Under the pieces are notes generated by a model. The model was not told where the DNA came from and did no database searches. It saw only the letters and a list, made by a program, of their open reading frames with translations. This document shows positions 41,723 through 54,939 of a stretch of DNA of 64,000 nucleotides, piece after piece; the first letter of the stretch is position 1, and the number at the start of each line of letters is the position of its first letter. The position numbers were made by a program, and so were the translations under genes. The stretch comes from an uncultured Prevotellaceae bacterium (lineage in GTDB: Bacteria; Bacteroidota; Bacteroidia; Bacteroidales; Muribaculaceae). The stretch covers positions 1-64,000 of the forward strand of contig CALEJB010000051.1 in the NCBI GenBank assembly GCA_937898675.1, in the 5' to 3' direction.

Positions 41723-41810
41723 CGGAGGGAACGTCCGGGTTCTGCCCCTTGGAGGGCGGTTGTTTCACATCATGTTATTTTCATAAACAGTTTCAGCACT
41801 TGTCACAGCT

Positions 41811-42362
41811 ATGGCTCAGGGTAGGCAACTCCGGTGGTATATACTGAAAACGATCTCGGGCAAGGAGATGAAGGTGAAGGAGCTTATTGAGGCATACCGG
41901 AAGAATAATCCGGTGTTTGCCGAGAATATTGCCCAGATCCTCGTCCCCACCGATATGGTTTATACAACGCGCGCTGGCAAAAAGGTCCTTACCGAGAAGG
42001 TCCGTTTTAAAAGCTATGTGTTCGTACAGTTGGTGCTTACGCCCGAGATTGAGGTGACGCTGCAGGACACGAGCAATGTCGTGAACTTTATCAGGTCGCG
42101 CGAGGGCGAGCATCGTCCCGAGGTAGTGCCTGAGAGCCAGATTCGCGAGATGCTTGCTGCAGGCGACCGCGAGGCCGTGATGACCGACGGCAATGAATAT
42201 GTCGTTGGCGAGTCGGTGAAGGTGAACTATGGTCCCTTCAGCGGTTTCATCGGCGAGATCAAGGAGGTCAATGCCGAGAAGCGTGAGCTGACTGTTATGG
42301 TGAAGGTGTTTGGCCGTGAGACGCCGCTCAAGTTGGACAATTCGCAAGTCGAACGCGAGTGA
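41811..42362 (+). CDS. nusG: Transcription elongation/antitermination factor NusG
   Basis: This 183-residue protein has the NGN domain (RWYILKTISGKEMKVKELIEAY, then VFVQLVLTPEIEVTLQDTSNVVNFI) and a C-terminal KOW domain (GESVKVNYGPFSGFIGEIKEVNAEKRELTVMVKVFGR). It binds RNA polymerase and couples to the ribosome or Rho. It is preceded by secE in the conserved order. Confidence 0.97.
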   Translation: MAQGRQLRWYILKTISGKEMKVKELIEAYRKNNPVFAENIAQILVPTDMVYTTRAGKKVLTEKVRFKSYVFVQLVLTPEIEVTLQDTSNVVNFIRSREGEHRPEVVPESQIREMLAAGDREAVMTDGNEYVVGESVKVNYGPFSGFIGEIKEVNAEKRELTVMVKVFGRETPLKLDNSQVERE

Positions 42363-42436
42363 GCCGGCCGGTTGATGTTACGCTACCGGCGGTGAGCAAG
42401 CAACAATGTTTTATATTATAAATTAAAATTTGTACA

Positions 42437-42880
42437 ATGGCTAAAGAAATTGCTGGACAGATCAAATTGCAGATTAAAGGCGGGGCAGCAAACCCCTCGC
42501 CCCCTGTTGGCCCCGCGCTGGGTTCGAAGGGTATCAACATCATGGATTTTTGCAAGCAATTCAACGCCCGTACCCAGGCGAAGGCTGGCAAGGTGTTGCC
42601 CGTAGTTATCTCTTACTACGCCGACAAGAGCTTTGACTTTATCGTCAAGACCTCTCCCGTGCCCGTACAGCTGCTCGACGCCGCCAAGGTCAAGAGTGGT
42701 TCCGGTGAGCCCAACCGTGTGAAGGTGGCTTCCGTGACCTGGGATCAGGTGAAGGAAATTGCTGAAGACAAAATGCCTGATTTGAACTGCTTCACATTAG
42801 CCTCGGCTATGCGCATGGTAGCCGGAACAGCCAGAAGTATGGGTATCACTGTAAAGGGTCAATTCCCTGAGAACGTTTAA
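42437..42880 (+). CDS. rplK: Ribosomal protein uL11
   Basis: The 147-residue protein has the uL11 signatures: N-terminal Pro-rich NPSPPVGPALGSKGINIMDFCKQFN and C-terminal rRNA-binding CFTLASAMRMVAGTARSMGI. It forms the base of the L7/L12 stalk. Head of the rplKAJL cluster. Confidence 0.98.
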   Translation: MAKEIAGQIKLQIKGGAANPSPPVGPALGSKGINIMDFCKQFNARTQAKAGKVLPVVISYYADKSFDFIVKTSPVPVQLLDAAKVKSGSGEPNRVKVASVTWDQVKEIAEDKMPDLNCFTLASAMRMVAGTARSMGITVKGQFPENV

Positions 42881-42894
42881 AGACTTTATTGATT

Positions 42895-43590
42895 ATGAGT
42901 AAGTTAACGAAAAATCAGAAGTTATTCAACGCGAAGGTAGATGCAGGGAAAGCGTACACCCTTGAGGAAGCTGCAGCATTGGTTAAGGAAATCACTTTTA
43001 CCAAGTTTGACGCTTCCGCCGATATTGACGTACGTCTTGGCGTTGATCCGAGAAAGGCTAACCAGATGGTCCGTGGCGTGGTATCGCTGCCTCACGGAAC
43101 AGGTAAGCAGGTTCGCGTGCTGTGCCTTTGCGGCCCGGACGCCGAAGCTGCTGCCAAAGAAGCTGGAGCAGACTATGTCGGTCTTGAAGAGTACATCGAC
43201 AAGATTAAGGGCGGATGGACTGACATTGACGTGATTATCACTCAGCCCCAAATCATGGGCAAGATTGGTCCTCTGGGCCGCATCCTGGGTCCTCGCGGCC
43301 TGATGCCTAACCCCAAGAGCGGCACGGTCACCCCTGACGTGGCAAAGGCTGTCAAAGAAGTGAAACAAGGTAAGATCGACTTCAAGGTCGATAAGGGTGG
43401 TATTGTACACACCTCGATTGGCAAGGTGTCCTTCACTCCCGATCAGATTCGCGACAACGCTGCGGCGTTCATCAACACGCTGATCAAGCTGAAGCCCGCC
43501 GCTGCCAAGGGTACGTACATCAAGAGCATTTATCTTTCGAGCACCATGAGCAAGGGCATCAAGGTTGATCCCAAGTCGATTGAGGCTTAA
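42895..43590 (+). CDS. rplA: Ribosomal protein uL1
   Basis: The 231-residue protein shows the uL1 signatures GLMPNPKSGTV and GKVSF. I take the ATG at 42895 (MSKLTKNQKL), 14 bp after the rplK stop; an upstream TTG at 42889 is unnecessary. It builds the mobile L1 stalk and represses its own operon in many bacteria. Confidence 0.98.
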   Translation: MSKLTKNQKLFNAKVDAGKAYTLEEAAALVKEITFTKFDASADIDVRLGVDPRKANQMVRGVVSLPHGTGKQVRVLCLCGPDAEAAAKEAGADYVGLEEYIDKIKGGWTDIDVIITQPQIMGKIGPLGRILGPRGLMPNPKSGTVTPDVAKAVKEVKQGKIDFKVDKGGIVHTSIGKVSFTPDQIRDNAAAFINTLIKLKPAAAKGTYIKSIYLSSTMSKGIKVDPKSIEA

Positions 43591-43614
43591 ACATTTAAAA
43601 TCCAGAGACGAAAA

Positions 43615-44139
43615 ATGAAGAAGGAAGATAAAACCTTAATGATCGGCAAGATCAAAGAGACGCTCGACAAGTATAGTGTCGTGTATTTGGCAAACACCAC
43701 TTCGCTGAATGCCGAGAAGACCGTGGACCTGCGCCGTGCAGCGTTTAAGGCCGGCATCAAGATGATGGTTGTCAAGAACACCCTGTTGAAGAAGGCCATG
43801 GATGCTTGTGACATCGACTACAGTGGCCTCTATGACTCCCTGGCCGGGCCCACCACGCTGTTGCTGTGCGACACGGGCAATGCGCCGGCTAAACTCATCA
43901 AGGGATTCCGCGGAAAGAAGGAGACCATTCCCGCATTCAAGGCAGCCTATGTCGAGGAGACCGTCTTTGTAGGCGAAGAGAACCTTGAGGCACTGGTGGC
44001 CCTGAAGAGCAAGAACGAGCTTATCGCCGACATCGTGGCATTGCTGCAGTCGCCGGCCAAGAACGTTATCAGCGCTCTGCAGTCGGGTGGCAACAAGCTC
44101 CACGGAGTTCTGGAAACCTTATCCAAAAAAGAAGATTAA
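43615..44139 (+). CDS. rplJ: Ribosomal protein uL10
   Basis: The 174-residue protein, MKKEDKTLMIGKIKETLDKY..., has the uL10 core and a C-terminal helix that binds bL12 dimers. It starts 24 bp after rplA, so no separate L10 leader is present. Confidence 0.97.
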   Translation: MKKEDKTLMIGKIKETLDKYSVVYLANTTSLNAEKTVDLRRAAFKAGIKMMVVKNTLLKKAMDACDIDYSGLYDSLAGPTTLLLCDTGNAPAKLIKGFRGKKETIPAFKAAYVEETVFVGEENLEALVALKSKNELIADIVALLQSPAKNVISALQSGGNKLHGVLETLSKKED

Positions 44140-44178
44140 ATCAACAACAAAACAACAACATTTTAATTCCATACTATT

Positions 44179-44556
44179 ATGGCAGATTTGAAAGCTTTTG
44201 CAGAACAGTTAGTGAACCTTACCGTTAAGGAAGTTAACGAGCTTGCTCAGATTTTGAAGGACGAATATGGCATCGAGCCCGCCGCTGCAGCTGTTGCTGT
44301 TGCCGCTGGTCCCGCCGCTGGCGGTGCCGCCGAGGCCGAGGAGAAGACCTCGTTTGACGTTATCCTCAAGGCCGCTGGTGCCCAGAAGCTCCAGGTGATC
44401 AAGAAGGTTAAGGAGCTGCTGAGCCTTGGCCTGAAGGACGCTAAGGACCTTGTTGACAACGCTCCCAAGCCCCTCAAGGAGGGTGCAAGCAAGGACGAGG
44501 CCGACGCTCTGAAGGCAGAGCTCGAGGGCCTGGGTGCCGAGATTGAGCTGAAGTAA
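44179..44556 (+). CDS. rplL: Ribosomal protein bL12
   Basis: The 125-residue protein has an N-terminal dimerisation domain, an Ala-rich hinge (~36-52) and a C-terminal domain KTSFDVILKAAGAQKLQVIK... with GLKDAKDLVDNAPKPLKEG. It recruits translation GTPases to the stalk. It is followed by a terminator or attenuator before rpoB. Confidence 0.98.
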   Translation: MADLKAFAEQLVNLTVKEVNELAQILKDEYGIEPAAAAVAVAAGPAAGGAAEAEEKTSFDVILKAAGAQKLQVIKKVKELLSLGLKDAKDLVDNAPKPLKEGASKDEADALKAELEGLGAEIELK

Positions 44557-44578
44557 TAGCACCTGTAAAAAGGTGTGT

Positions 44579-44620
44579 AGGTTAAGAATCACCACACGTG
44601 AGTCGATTCTTAACCTTTTT
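44579..44620 (+). terminator. Terminator/attenuator between rplL and rpoB
   Basis: AGGTTAAGAATC pairs with GATTCTTAACCT over 12 bp and is followed by TTTTT. It probably lowers transcription into rpoBC. Confidence 0.8.
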
Positions 44621-44655
44621 GTGTCAAGATTGACCAATACGATAAGATTCATCGC

Positions 44656-44684
44656 GGTTGTCCGCGGCTGCGGCCGCGGCAACC
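44656..44684 (+). other. GC-rich hairpin in the rpoB leader
   Basis: GGTTG-CCGCGG pairs with CCGCGG-CAACC around a short loop in the 208-bp leader between rplL and rpoB. No T run, so more likely a processing or stability element than a terminator. Nothing else is recognised in the leader. Confidence 0.4.
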
Positions 44685-44828
44685 ATGCGGTGGATGTTGA
44701 GCCTCAAGCAGTTGCGTCGCTCCGTTGCTGTTGCCGGTGACTATGGGCCGGTGTGAGGAGAAGGATGTATAACCGCTTTTTATCGTTTCCCTACAATCCA
44801 TTAAGAGTTTACCAAACTTACTTTGTCA

Positions 44829-48632
<3,804 letters not shown>

Positions 48633-48650
48633 TAACGCTCACGCAATATT

Positions 48651-51600
48651 ATGGCTTTTAAGAAAGACAACAAGATAAAGAACAACTTCACCAAGATCAC
48701 CATCAGTCTGGCATCGCCCGACGACATCTTGGAGAATTCGCATGGCGAGGTCCTCAAGCCCGAGACCATCAACTACCGTACCTACAAGCCCGAGCGCGAC
48801 GGTCTGTTCTGCGAGCGCATTTTTGGTCCCGTCAAGGACTATGAGTGCCATTGCGGCAAGTACAAGCGCATCCGCTACAAGGGCATCGTGTGCGACCATT
48901 GCGGTGTCGAGGTGACCGAGAAGAAGGTGCGCCGCGAGCGCAGCGGCCACATCGAGCTCGTTGTGCCGGTGGCCCACATCTGGTACTTCCGCTCGCTGCC
49001 CAACAAGATTGGCTATCTGCTGGGCATCCCCACCAAGAAGCTCGACATGATTATCTACTACGAGCGTTACGTGGTCATCAACCCCGCGGGCATCAAGATA
49101 GGTACCGGTCCCGACTCGCACGAACTGCAGAAGTATGACCTGCTCAACGAGGACGAGTACTCGGCCATTGTCGAGAACCTGCCCAAGGAGAACCGGCAGC
49201 TCGAGGACGGCCACCCCGACAAGTTTGTCGCCAAGATGGGTGCCGAGGCCATCTATGACCTGCTGTGTGAGCTCGACATGGACTCGCTGGCCAACGAGCT
49301 GCGCGACCGCGCCTACAAGGAGAACTCGCAGCAGCGCAAGACCGAGGCCTTGAAGCGCCTGCAGGTGGTGGAGTCGTTCCGCGCCAGCAAGGACATCAAC
49401 CGTCCCGAGTGGATGATTCTCAAGGTCATTCCCGTCATCCCGCCCGAGTTGCGTCCCCTGATTCCGCTGGACGGCGGCCGTTTTGCCACCAGCGATGTCA
49501 ATGACCTGTACCGTCGCGTTATCATCCGCAACACGCGCCTGAAACGCCTCATCGATATCAAGGCCCCCGAGGTCATCATGCGCAACGAGAAGCGCATGCT
49601 GCAGGAGGCCGTGGACTCGCTGCTTGACAACTCGCGCAAGTCGAGTGCCGTCAAGAGTGACTCCAACCGTCCCCTCAAGTCGCTGAGCGACAGCCTCAAA
49701 GGCAAGCAGGGACGCTTCCGCCAGAACCTGCTGGGTAAGCGTGTTGACTACTCGGCACGTTCGGTTATCGTTGTCGGCCCCGAGCTCAAGATGGGCGAGT
49801 GCGGCATTCCCAAGGACATGGCAGCCGAGCTGTACAAGCCCTTCGTAATCCGCAAACTCATCGAGCGCGGCATCGTCAAGACCGTCAAGAGCGCCAAGAA
49901 GATTGTGGACCGCAAGGAGCCCGTGGTGTGGGACATCCTCGAGAACGTGATGAAGGGTCATCCCGTGCTCCTGAACCGTGCCCCGACTCTGCACCGCCTG
50001 GGCATCCAGGCCTTCCAGCCCAAACTCATCGAGGGCAAGGCCATCCAGCTGCATCCGCTGGCATGTACGGCATTCAACGCCGACTTTGACGGTGACCAGA
50101 TGGCTGTGCACCTGCCGCTGGGCAACGAGGCCGTGGTCGAGGCCCAGATGCTCATGCTCGAGCCCCACAACATCCTCAATCCCGCCAACGGCAAGCCCAT
50201 CACCGTGCCCTCGCAGGACATGGTACTGGGTCTGTACTATATCACCAAGCTGCGCAAGGGCGACAAGGGCGAGGGCCTGAAGTTCTACGGTCCCGAGGAG
50301 GCCCTGATAGCCTACAACGAGGGCAAGGTGGACATGCACGCCATCATCAGCGTCATGGCCGACACCATCGACGAGAACGGCCAGCGCGTGACCAAGCTCA
50401 TCGAGGAGACCTCGGTGGGGCGCATCATTTTCAACAATGTGGTGCCCGAGGAGCTGGGTTACATCAACGAGATCATCTCCAAGAAGTCGCTGGGCTCGAT
50501 TATCACCCGCGTCATCCGCAACTGCGGTGTGCCGCGTTCGGCCAAGTTCCTTGACGATGTCAAGAACATGGGCTACTACATGGCGTTCAAGGGCGGCCTG
50601 TCGTTCAACCTGAACGATGTGCTCATCCCGTCGCGCAAGGCCGAAATCATCGCCGACGGCGATGCCAAGGCCGAGCAAATCAAGATGGACTTCAACATGG
50701 GTGCCATCACCGACAATGAGCGTTATAACCAGACCATCGACATCTGGACCAACGTCAACACCGAACTCACCAACGAGCTGATGAAGCAAATCACTGCCGA
50801 CAAGCAGGGCTTCAACTCTGTCTTTATGATGCTGGATTCCGGCGCCCGTGGTTCAAAGGACCAGATTCGCCAGCTGTCCGGTATGCGTGGCCTGATGGCC
50901 AAGCCCCAGAAGTCGGGTGTTGAAGGCGGCCACCAGATTATCGAGAATCCTATCCTTGCCAACTTCAAGGAGGGCCTGTCGGTGCTGGAGTACTTCATTT
51001 CCACCCACGGTGCCCGCAAGGGTCTTGCCGACACCGCGTTGAAGACTGCCGACGCGGGTTACCTGACCCGCCGTCTGGTCGATGTCGCCCACGACGTCAT
51101 CATCAACGAGGAGGACTGCGGCACCCTGCGCGGACTGGAGTGCCGCGAGGTGCGCAACGGTGACAATGTTGTCGCCACGCTGGGCGAGCGCATCCTGGGC
51201 CGCGTGTCGGTACACGATGTGATTGACCCCACCACCGGCGAGGTTATCGTGGGCAGCGGCGAGGAGATTACCGACGCCATTGCAGCGCGCATCGACGCGT
51301 CGCCCATCGAGTCGGTCGAGATTCGTTCTGTCCTCACCTGCGAGGCCAAGCACGGCGTGTGCGCCAAGTGCTACGGCCGCAACCTGGCATCGCGCCGCAT
51401 GGTGCAGAAGGGCGAGGCTGTGGGCGTTATCGCCGCACAGTCCATCGGCGAGCCCGGTACACAGCTCACCCTGCGTACCTTCCACTCGGGCGGTGTTGCA
51501 AGCAACGCCTCTTCGGTATCAAAGATTACTTCTAAATATCACGGTCGCATCGAGATTGAAGACCTGCGCACCGTACAGGATAAGGATGGCGTGGACATCG

Positions 51601-52949
51601 TCGTTGGACGCATGGCCGAGATGCAAATCAAGGACCCCAACACCAACATGGTGCTCACCCACGCGCCCATCGAGTATGGCACCAGGCTGTTCTTCAAGCC
51701 CGGTGACCTCGTGAAACCCGATGACAAGATTTGTGAGTGGGATGCTTTCAACGCTGTCATTGTCAGCGAGGTGAACGGTACCCTGCGCTTCAAGAACCTC
51801 ATCGAGGGCGTGACCTACCGCGAGGAGTATGACGAAGTGTCGGGCAATGCCGAAATCTTCATCATCGAGACCAAGGACCACACCCGCATTCCCGAGGCCG
51901 AAATCGTTGACGCCGAGGGTAATATCGTGAAATCTTATGCCTTGCCCGTGCGTGCCCACCTCATGAAGCAGGACGGTGACGAAATCACCGCCGGCGAGGT
52001 GTTCGTCAAGATTCCGCGTTCGACATCGGGCGGCGCTGGTGACATCACCGGCGGTCTGCCCCGCGTTACCGAGCTGTTTGAGGCGCGCAACCCGTCCAAC
52101 CCCGCTGTCGTCAGCGAGATTGACGGCGAGGTGACCTTTGGCCGCGTGAAGCGCGGTAACCGTGAAATCACGGTCACCAGCCGCATTGGCGAGGAGAAGA
52201 AGTACCTCGTGCCGCTGTCCAAGCAGATTCTTGTTCAGGAGAACGACTTCGTGCGTGCCGGCACGCCGCTTTCCGACGGTGCCATCACGCCTGCCGACAT
52301 CCTGCGCATCAAGGGTCCCACGGCGGTCCAGGACTACATCGTCAACGAGGTGCAGAACGTTTACCGCACCCAGGGTGTGGGCATCAACGACAAGCACTTT
52401 GAGGTCATCGTTCGCCAGATGATGCGCAAGGTTCGCATCATCGACCCGGGCGACACCCGCTTCCTCGAGGAGCAGTCGGTGGACAAGCGCGACTTCATGG
52501 ATGAGAACGACCGCATCTGGGGCAAGAAAATCGTTGTCAACAAGGGTGACAGCGATGAGGTCCAGAATGGTCAGATTCTCACCGCGCGCAAGCTGCGCGA
52601 CCTCAACTCGTCGCTCAAGCGCCGTGACATGAAACTCATCGTCGTGCGCGACGCCGTGCCCGCTACCAGTGAGCAGATTCTGCTCGGTATCACCCGCGCC
52701 GCGCTGCAAACCAGCAGCTTCATGTCGGCCGCATCGTTCCAGGAGACCACCAAGGTGCTCAACGAGGCAGCCATCAGCGGCCGCGTCGATTACCTCGAGG
52801 GCATGAAGGAGAACGTCATCACCGGTCATCTCATTCCCGCCGGCACGGGCATGCGTGACTACCAGACCCTCGTTGTCGGTGACAAGGAGGAGATGGCGCT
52901 CGCCGAGCAGGCCCGCCGTGAGCGTGAGCTTGCCGAGGCCGAGGACTGA
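48651..52949 (+). CDS. rpoC: RNA polymerase beta' subunit
   Basis: The 1432-residue protein has the N-terminal zinc site (CHCGKYKRIRYKGIVCDHCG), the catalytic NADFDGDQMAVH with three Mg-binding Asp, the bridge helix and trigger loop, and the second zinc site (C-x-AKHGVCAKCYGRN). An acidic C-terminal tail ends AEAED. Ends with a strong terminator 93 bp downstream. Confidence 0.99.
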   Translation: MAFKKDNKIKNNFTKITISLASPDDILENSHGEVLKPETINYRTYKPERDGLFCERIFGPVKDYECHCGKYKRIRYKGIVCDHCGVEVTEKKVRRERSGHIELVVPVAHIWYFRSLPNKIGYLLGIPTKKLDMIIYYERYVVINPAGIKIGTGPDSHELQKYDLLNEDEYSAIVENLPKENRQLEDGHPDKFVAKMGAEAIYDLLCELDMDSLANELRDRAYKENSQQRKTEALKRLQVVESFRASKDINRPEWMILKVIPVIPPELRPLIPLDGGRFATSDVNDLYRRVIIRNTRLKRLIDIKAPEVIMRNEKRMLQEAVDSLLDNSRKSSAVKSDSNRPLKSLSDSLKGKQGRFRQNLLGKRVDYSARSVIVVGPELKMGECGIPKDMAAELYKPFVIRKLIERGIVKTVKSAKKIVDRKEPVVWDILENVMKGHPVLLNRAPTLHRLGIQAFQPKLIEGKAIQLHPLACTAFNADFDGDQMAVHLPLGNEAVVEAQMLMLEPHNILNPANGKPITVPSQDMVLGLYYITKLRKGDKGEGLKFYGPEEALIAYNEGKVDMHAIISVMADTIDENGQRVTKLIEETSVGRIIFNNVVPEELGYINEIISKKSLGSIITRVIRNCGVPRSAKFLDDVKNMGYYMAFKGGLSFNLNDVLIPSRKAEIIADGDAKAEQIKMDFNMGAITDNERYNQTIDIWTNVNTELTNELMKQITADKQGFNSVFMMLDSGARGSKDQIRQLSGMRGLMAKPQKSGVEGGHQIIENPILANFKEGLSVLEYFISTHGARKGLADTALKTADAGYLTRRLVDVAHDVIINEEDCGTLRGLECREVRNGDNVVATLGERILGRVSVHDVIDPTTGEVIVGSGEEITDAIAARIDASPIESVEIRSVLTCEAKHGVCAKCYGRNLASRRMVQKGEAVGVIAAQSIGEPGTQLTLRTFHSGGVASNASSVSKITSKYHGRIEIEDLRTVQDKDGVDIVVGRMAEMQIKDPNTNMVLTHAPIEYGTRLFFKPGDLVKPDDKICEWDAFNAVIVSEVNGTLRFKNLIEGVTYREEYDEVSGNAEIFIIETKDHTRIPEAEIVDAEGNIVKSYALPVRAHLMKQDGDEITAGEVFVKIPRSTSGGAGDITGGLPRVTELFEARNPSNPAVVSEIDGEVTFGRVKRGNREITVTSRIGEEKKYLVPLSKQILVQENDFVRAGTPLSDGAITPADILRIKGPTAVQDYIVNEVQNVYRTQGVGINDKHFEVIVRQMMRKVRIIDPGDTRFLEEQSVDKRDFMDENDRIWGKKIVVNKGDSDEVQNGQILTARKLRDLNSSLKRRDMKLIVVRDAVPATSEQILLGITRAALQTSSFMSAASFQETTKVLNEAAISGRVDYLEGMKENVITGHLIPAGTGMRDYQTLVVGDKEEMALAEQARRERELAEAED

Positions 52950-53041
52950 TGCCCCCCGCATCATGTGTGACGACTCTACTTTTTGAATGATAATAATTTT
53001 GAAGATTATCGTATATTTTCCATAGTTAATTTGTTTATTGA

Positions 53042-53079
53042 AACTCCAGTCCGCAGTGATGCGCGCTGGAGTTTTTTTT
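53042..53079 (+). terminator. rpoBC terminator
   Basis: AACTCCAG pairs with CTGGAGTT, followed by a T8 run. Confidence 0.85.
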
Positions 53080-53086
53080 ATATTTG

Positions 53087-53117
53087 TTGCTGTGGTAAAG
53101 AAAATGTATTACCTTTG
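53087..53117 (+). promoter_or_regulatory. Promoter of the first cobalamin-riboswitch transcript
   Basis: TTG (53087-53089), a 20-bp spacer and TACCTTTG (53110-53117). Confidence 0.6.
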
Positions 53118-53134
53118 TGGCGACAAAACATTGT

Positions 53135-53345
53135 GTCGAGGTTTCGTGGCGGCTGATGAGGCCGCCGGAATTAAAAGGGAATCAGGTGAGAATCCTGTAC
53201 AGTACCCGCTGCTGTAACTCCCCGCGACACATCGTGCGGCAATAACGCCACTGGTTTGCGAGTCATTTTTGTGCTCTGCATCATCACCGGGAAGGCTGCC
53301 AGCGCGATGGGGGAGAAGTCAGAAGACCTGCCTTCGCACAGCCTT
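53135..53345 (+). promoter_or_regulatory. Cobalamin riboswitch upstream of the DUF4465 gene
   Basis: The core elements are readable in order: AAAAGGGAATCAGGTGAGAATC, then the CCCGCTGCTGTAA block, a peripheral arm, GGGAAGGC and the B12-box region AGTCAGAAGACCTGCC at 53317-53332. B12 binding should switch off expression of the following gene. A further ~250 nt of leader separates it from the ATG at 53595; no second RNA motif or ORF is evident there, though CCGGTCCAC.. and ..GACCGG words near 53424-53495 could pair. Confidence 0.92.
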
Positions 53346-53594
53346 TTATCGTGGTTCACGCGGCACTTGAACCTTGGCGAAGATGATGATGCAGAGCAGC
53401 AATCCCAACCTGCTTGACATTTCCGGTCCACTCTATCGTGGAATAACAGCCTGTAAGGTCCCTGTCGCATGAATTCACGGCAAAGTGAATTTTGACCGGA
53501 TTCTTGCATACATGATTGTGGCTTATTGATATCTGGTTGAAATGAAAGAGGAATTTATTTTTATTATTGTTTAACCTAATATCAATTAAGTACA

Positions 53595-54590
53595 ATGAAG
53601 CAGATTTTTACTTTCGCGATTTGCGCCATGCTGGCAGGCGACGCCATGGCTAATGTGGTGACCCTGGACTTGAACCAGAACTTGAATCCCGCAACCGTCG
53701 GTTACACCTCGGCTGGTTATTGGGATCAGACTTACAACGACGCTGACTACACTTGGCTGGAGTTTGGTGATGCTAATGTATTTATGTTCTCGCACCTCAT
53801 TTCGGGCCCGGGCTCGTCTTGGGGCGGTGTATATTGGGATGGTTTTACCATTGCCATCGGCGGTGACCAGACCGATTATGGCCGTGCCGGAAGCAGTGCA
53901 TCTTGGACCACAAACTTTGGCGGATGTATGGCAGGCGGCGGCGTGAAAACCGTTGACGGTCAAATCGTGCTCAATGAGGATGGAACGGCTCAGGCCGACC
54001 CTGACCAGCCTTACCTTGTCGGCTATTGGGGCTTCTGGGGCGGTGAGCAGACCAACCAGATGATGTTCTGTGATGTGGACGGCACGAATGTATTCAATCC
54101 CAAGGGCGTGTATGTATGCAACCATCCCTGGCCCTATTACGGCTGTGAGCATGGCGACGGTTTTGGCCGTGCGTTTGCCGAGGGCGACCATTTTGACTTG
54201 ACTGCCGTTGGCGTGAAAGAAGATGGCAGCGAGGTGACGGCTTCTATGGCGCTTGTTGAGTACATCAACGGCGAACTCAAGGCGGCCAACGACTGGACTT
54301 ATTTTGACCTGTCCAGCTTGGGCGAGGTGACCTCGGTCTATTTCACCATGAGTTCCACCGACTCGGGTGATTGGGGCATGAACACATCAGCCTACTTCTG
54401 CATGGACAAGTTCCAGGTCGAGAAATCCGGTTCCACTGCTGCAGATGAAATCGTCGCCGACAAGCAGGTGGCAGGTGTGCGCTATGTCAATCTGTCGGGC
54501 ATGGCCAGCGACCAGCCCTTTGACGGTGTGAACATCGTTGTGACCACCTATAGCGACGGCACCACCAGCACCGTCAAGGTAATTAGGTAA
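53595..54590 (+). CDS. DUF4465-type secreted protein with type IX sorting domain, B12-regulated
   Basis: The 331-residue protein has a signal peptide (cut near AMA-NV) and a beta-rich DUF4465-like body (LEFGDANVFMFSHLISG, SSWGGVYWDGFTIA, WTYFDLSSLGEVTSVYFTMSSTDSG, AYFCMDKFQVE). The last ~45 residues (GVRYVNLSGMASDQPFDGVNIVVTTY, then VKVIR) match a type A C-terminal sorting signal of the type IX pathway encoded at 29-36 kb. Control by its own cobalamin riboswitch and proximity to btuB argue for a surface role in corrinoid capture. Function unproven. Confidence 0.85.
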   Translation: MKQIFTFAICAMLAGDAMANVVTLDLNQNLNPATVGYTSAGYWDQTYNDADYTWLEFGDANVFMFSHLISGPGSSWGGVYWDGFTIAIGGDQTDYGRAGSSASWTTNFGGCMAGGGVKTVDGQIVLNEDGTAQADPDQPYLVGYWGFWGGEQTNQMMFCDVDGTNVFNPKGVYVCNHPWPYYGCEHGDGFGRAFAEGDHFDLTAVGVKEDGSEVTASMALVEYINGELKAANDWTYFDLSSLGEVTSVYFTMSSTDSGDWGMNTSAYFCMDKFQVEKSGSTAADEIVADKQVAGVRYVNLSGMASDQPFDGVNIVVTTYSDGTTSTVKVIR

Positions 54591-54620
54591 AAAAGCCATA
54601 TAATATAGTACCCTTCGCTT

Positions 54621-54674
54621 GAGTGCGCACCGCAAAATTGTGTTTCGTGCCATGGTGCGCACTCTATTTTTTTT
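54621..54674 (+). terminator. Terminator of the DUF4465 gene
   Basis: GAGTGCGCACC pairs with GGTGCGCACTC, followed by a T8 run. Confidence 0.85.
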
Positions 54675-54705
54675 GTTAATGGACTAAAAATAAGGATTAT
54701 TTTTG

Positions 54706-54713
54706 TAACTTTG
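54706..54713 (+). promoter_or_regulatory. -7 box of the btuB transcript
   Basis: TAACTTTG fits TAnnTTTG and lies just before the second riboswitch; no clear -33 element is seen. Confidence 0.5.
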
Positions 54714-54717
54714 CAGT

Positions 54718-54915
54718 CTCGATTTGGTGCCTGGGGCAAATGCCCCGGGTGAAAAGGGAACCAGGTGTGAATCCTGGACAGACGGTGCTGCTGTGTGCCC
54801 CCTCAACAATGAGCGAGCCCGCACTTGACCACTGCGCTGCGACGGCCCCCGGGGCGGCAGCGTGGGAAGGACAAGGCAATATACGGGCCGGGACGAGTCA
54901 GAAGACCTGCCAAAC
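54718..54915 (+). promoter_or_regulatory. Cobalamin riboswitch upstream of btuB
   Basis: Contains a closing stem (CTGGGGC/GCCCCGG), AAAAGGGAACCAGGTGTGAATC, the GCTGCTGTG block, a GC-rich arm and the B12 box AGTCAGAAGACCTGCC ending at 54911. The btuB ATG lies 29 nt after it, so translational control is likely. Confidence 0.93.
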
Positions 54916-54939
54916 CGCAAATATTAAGACCCGTAACTA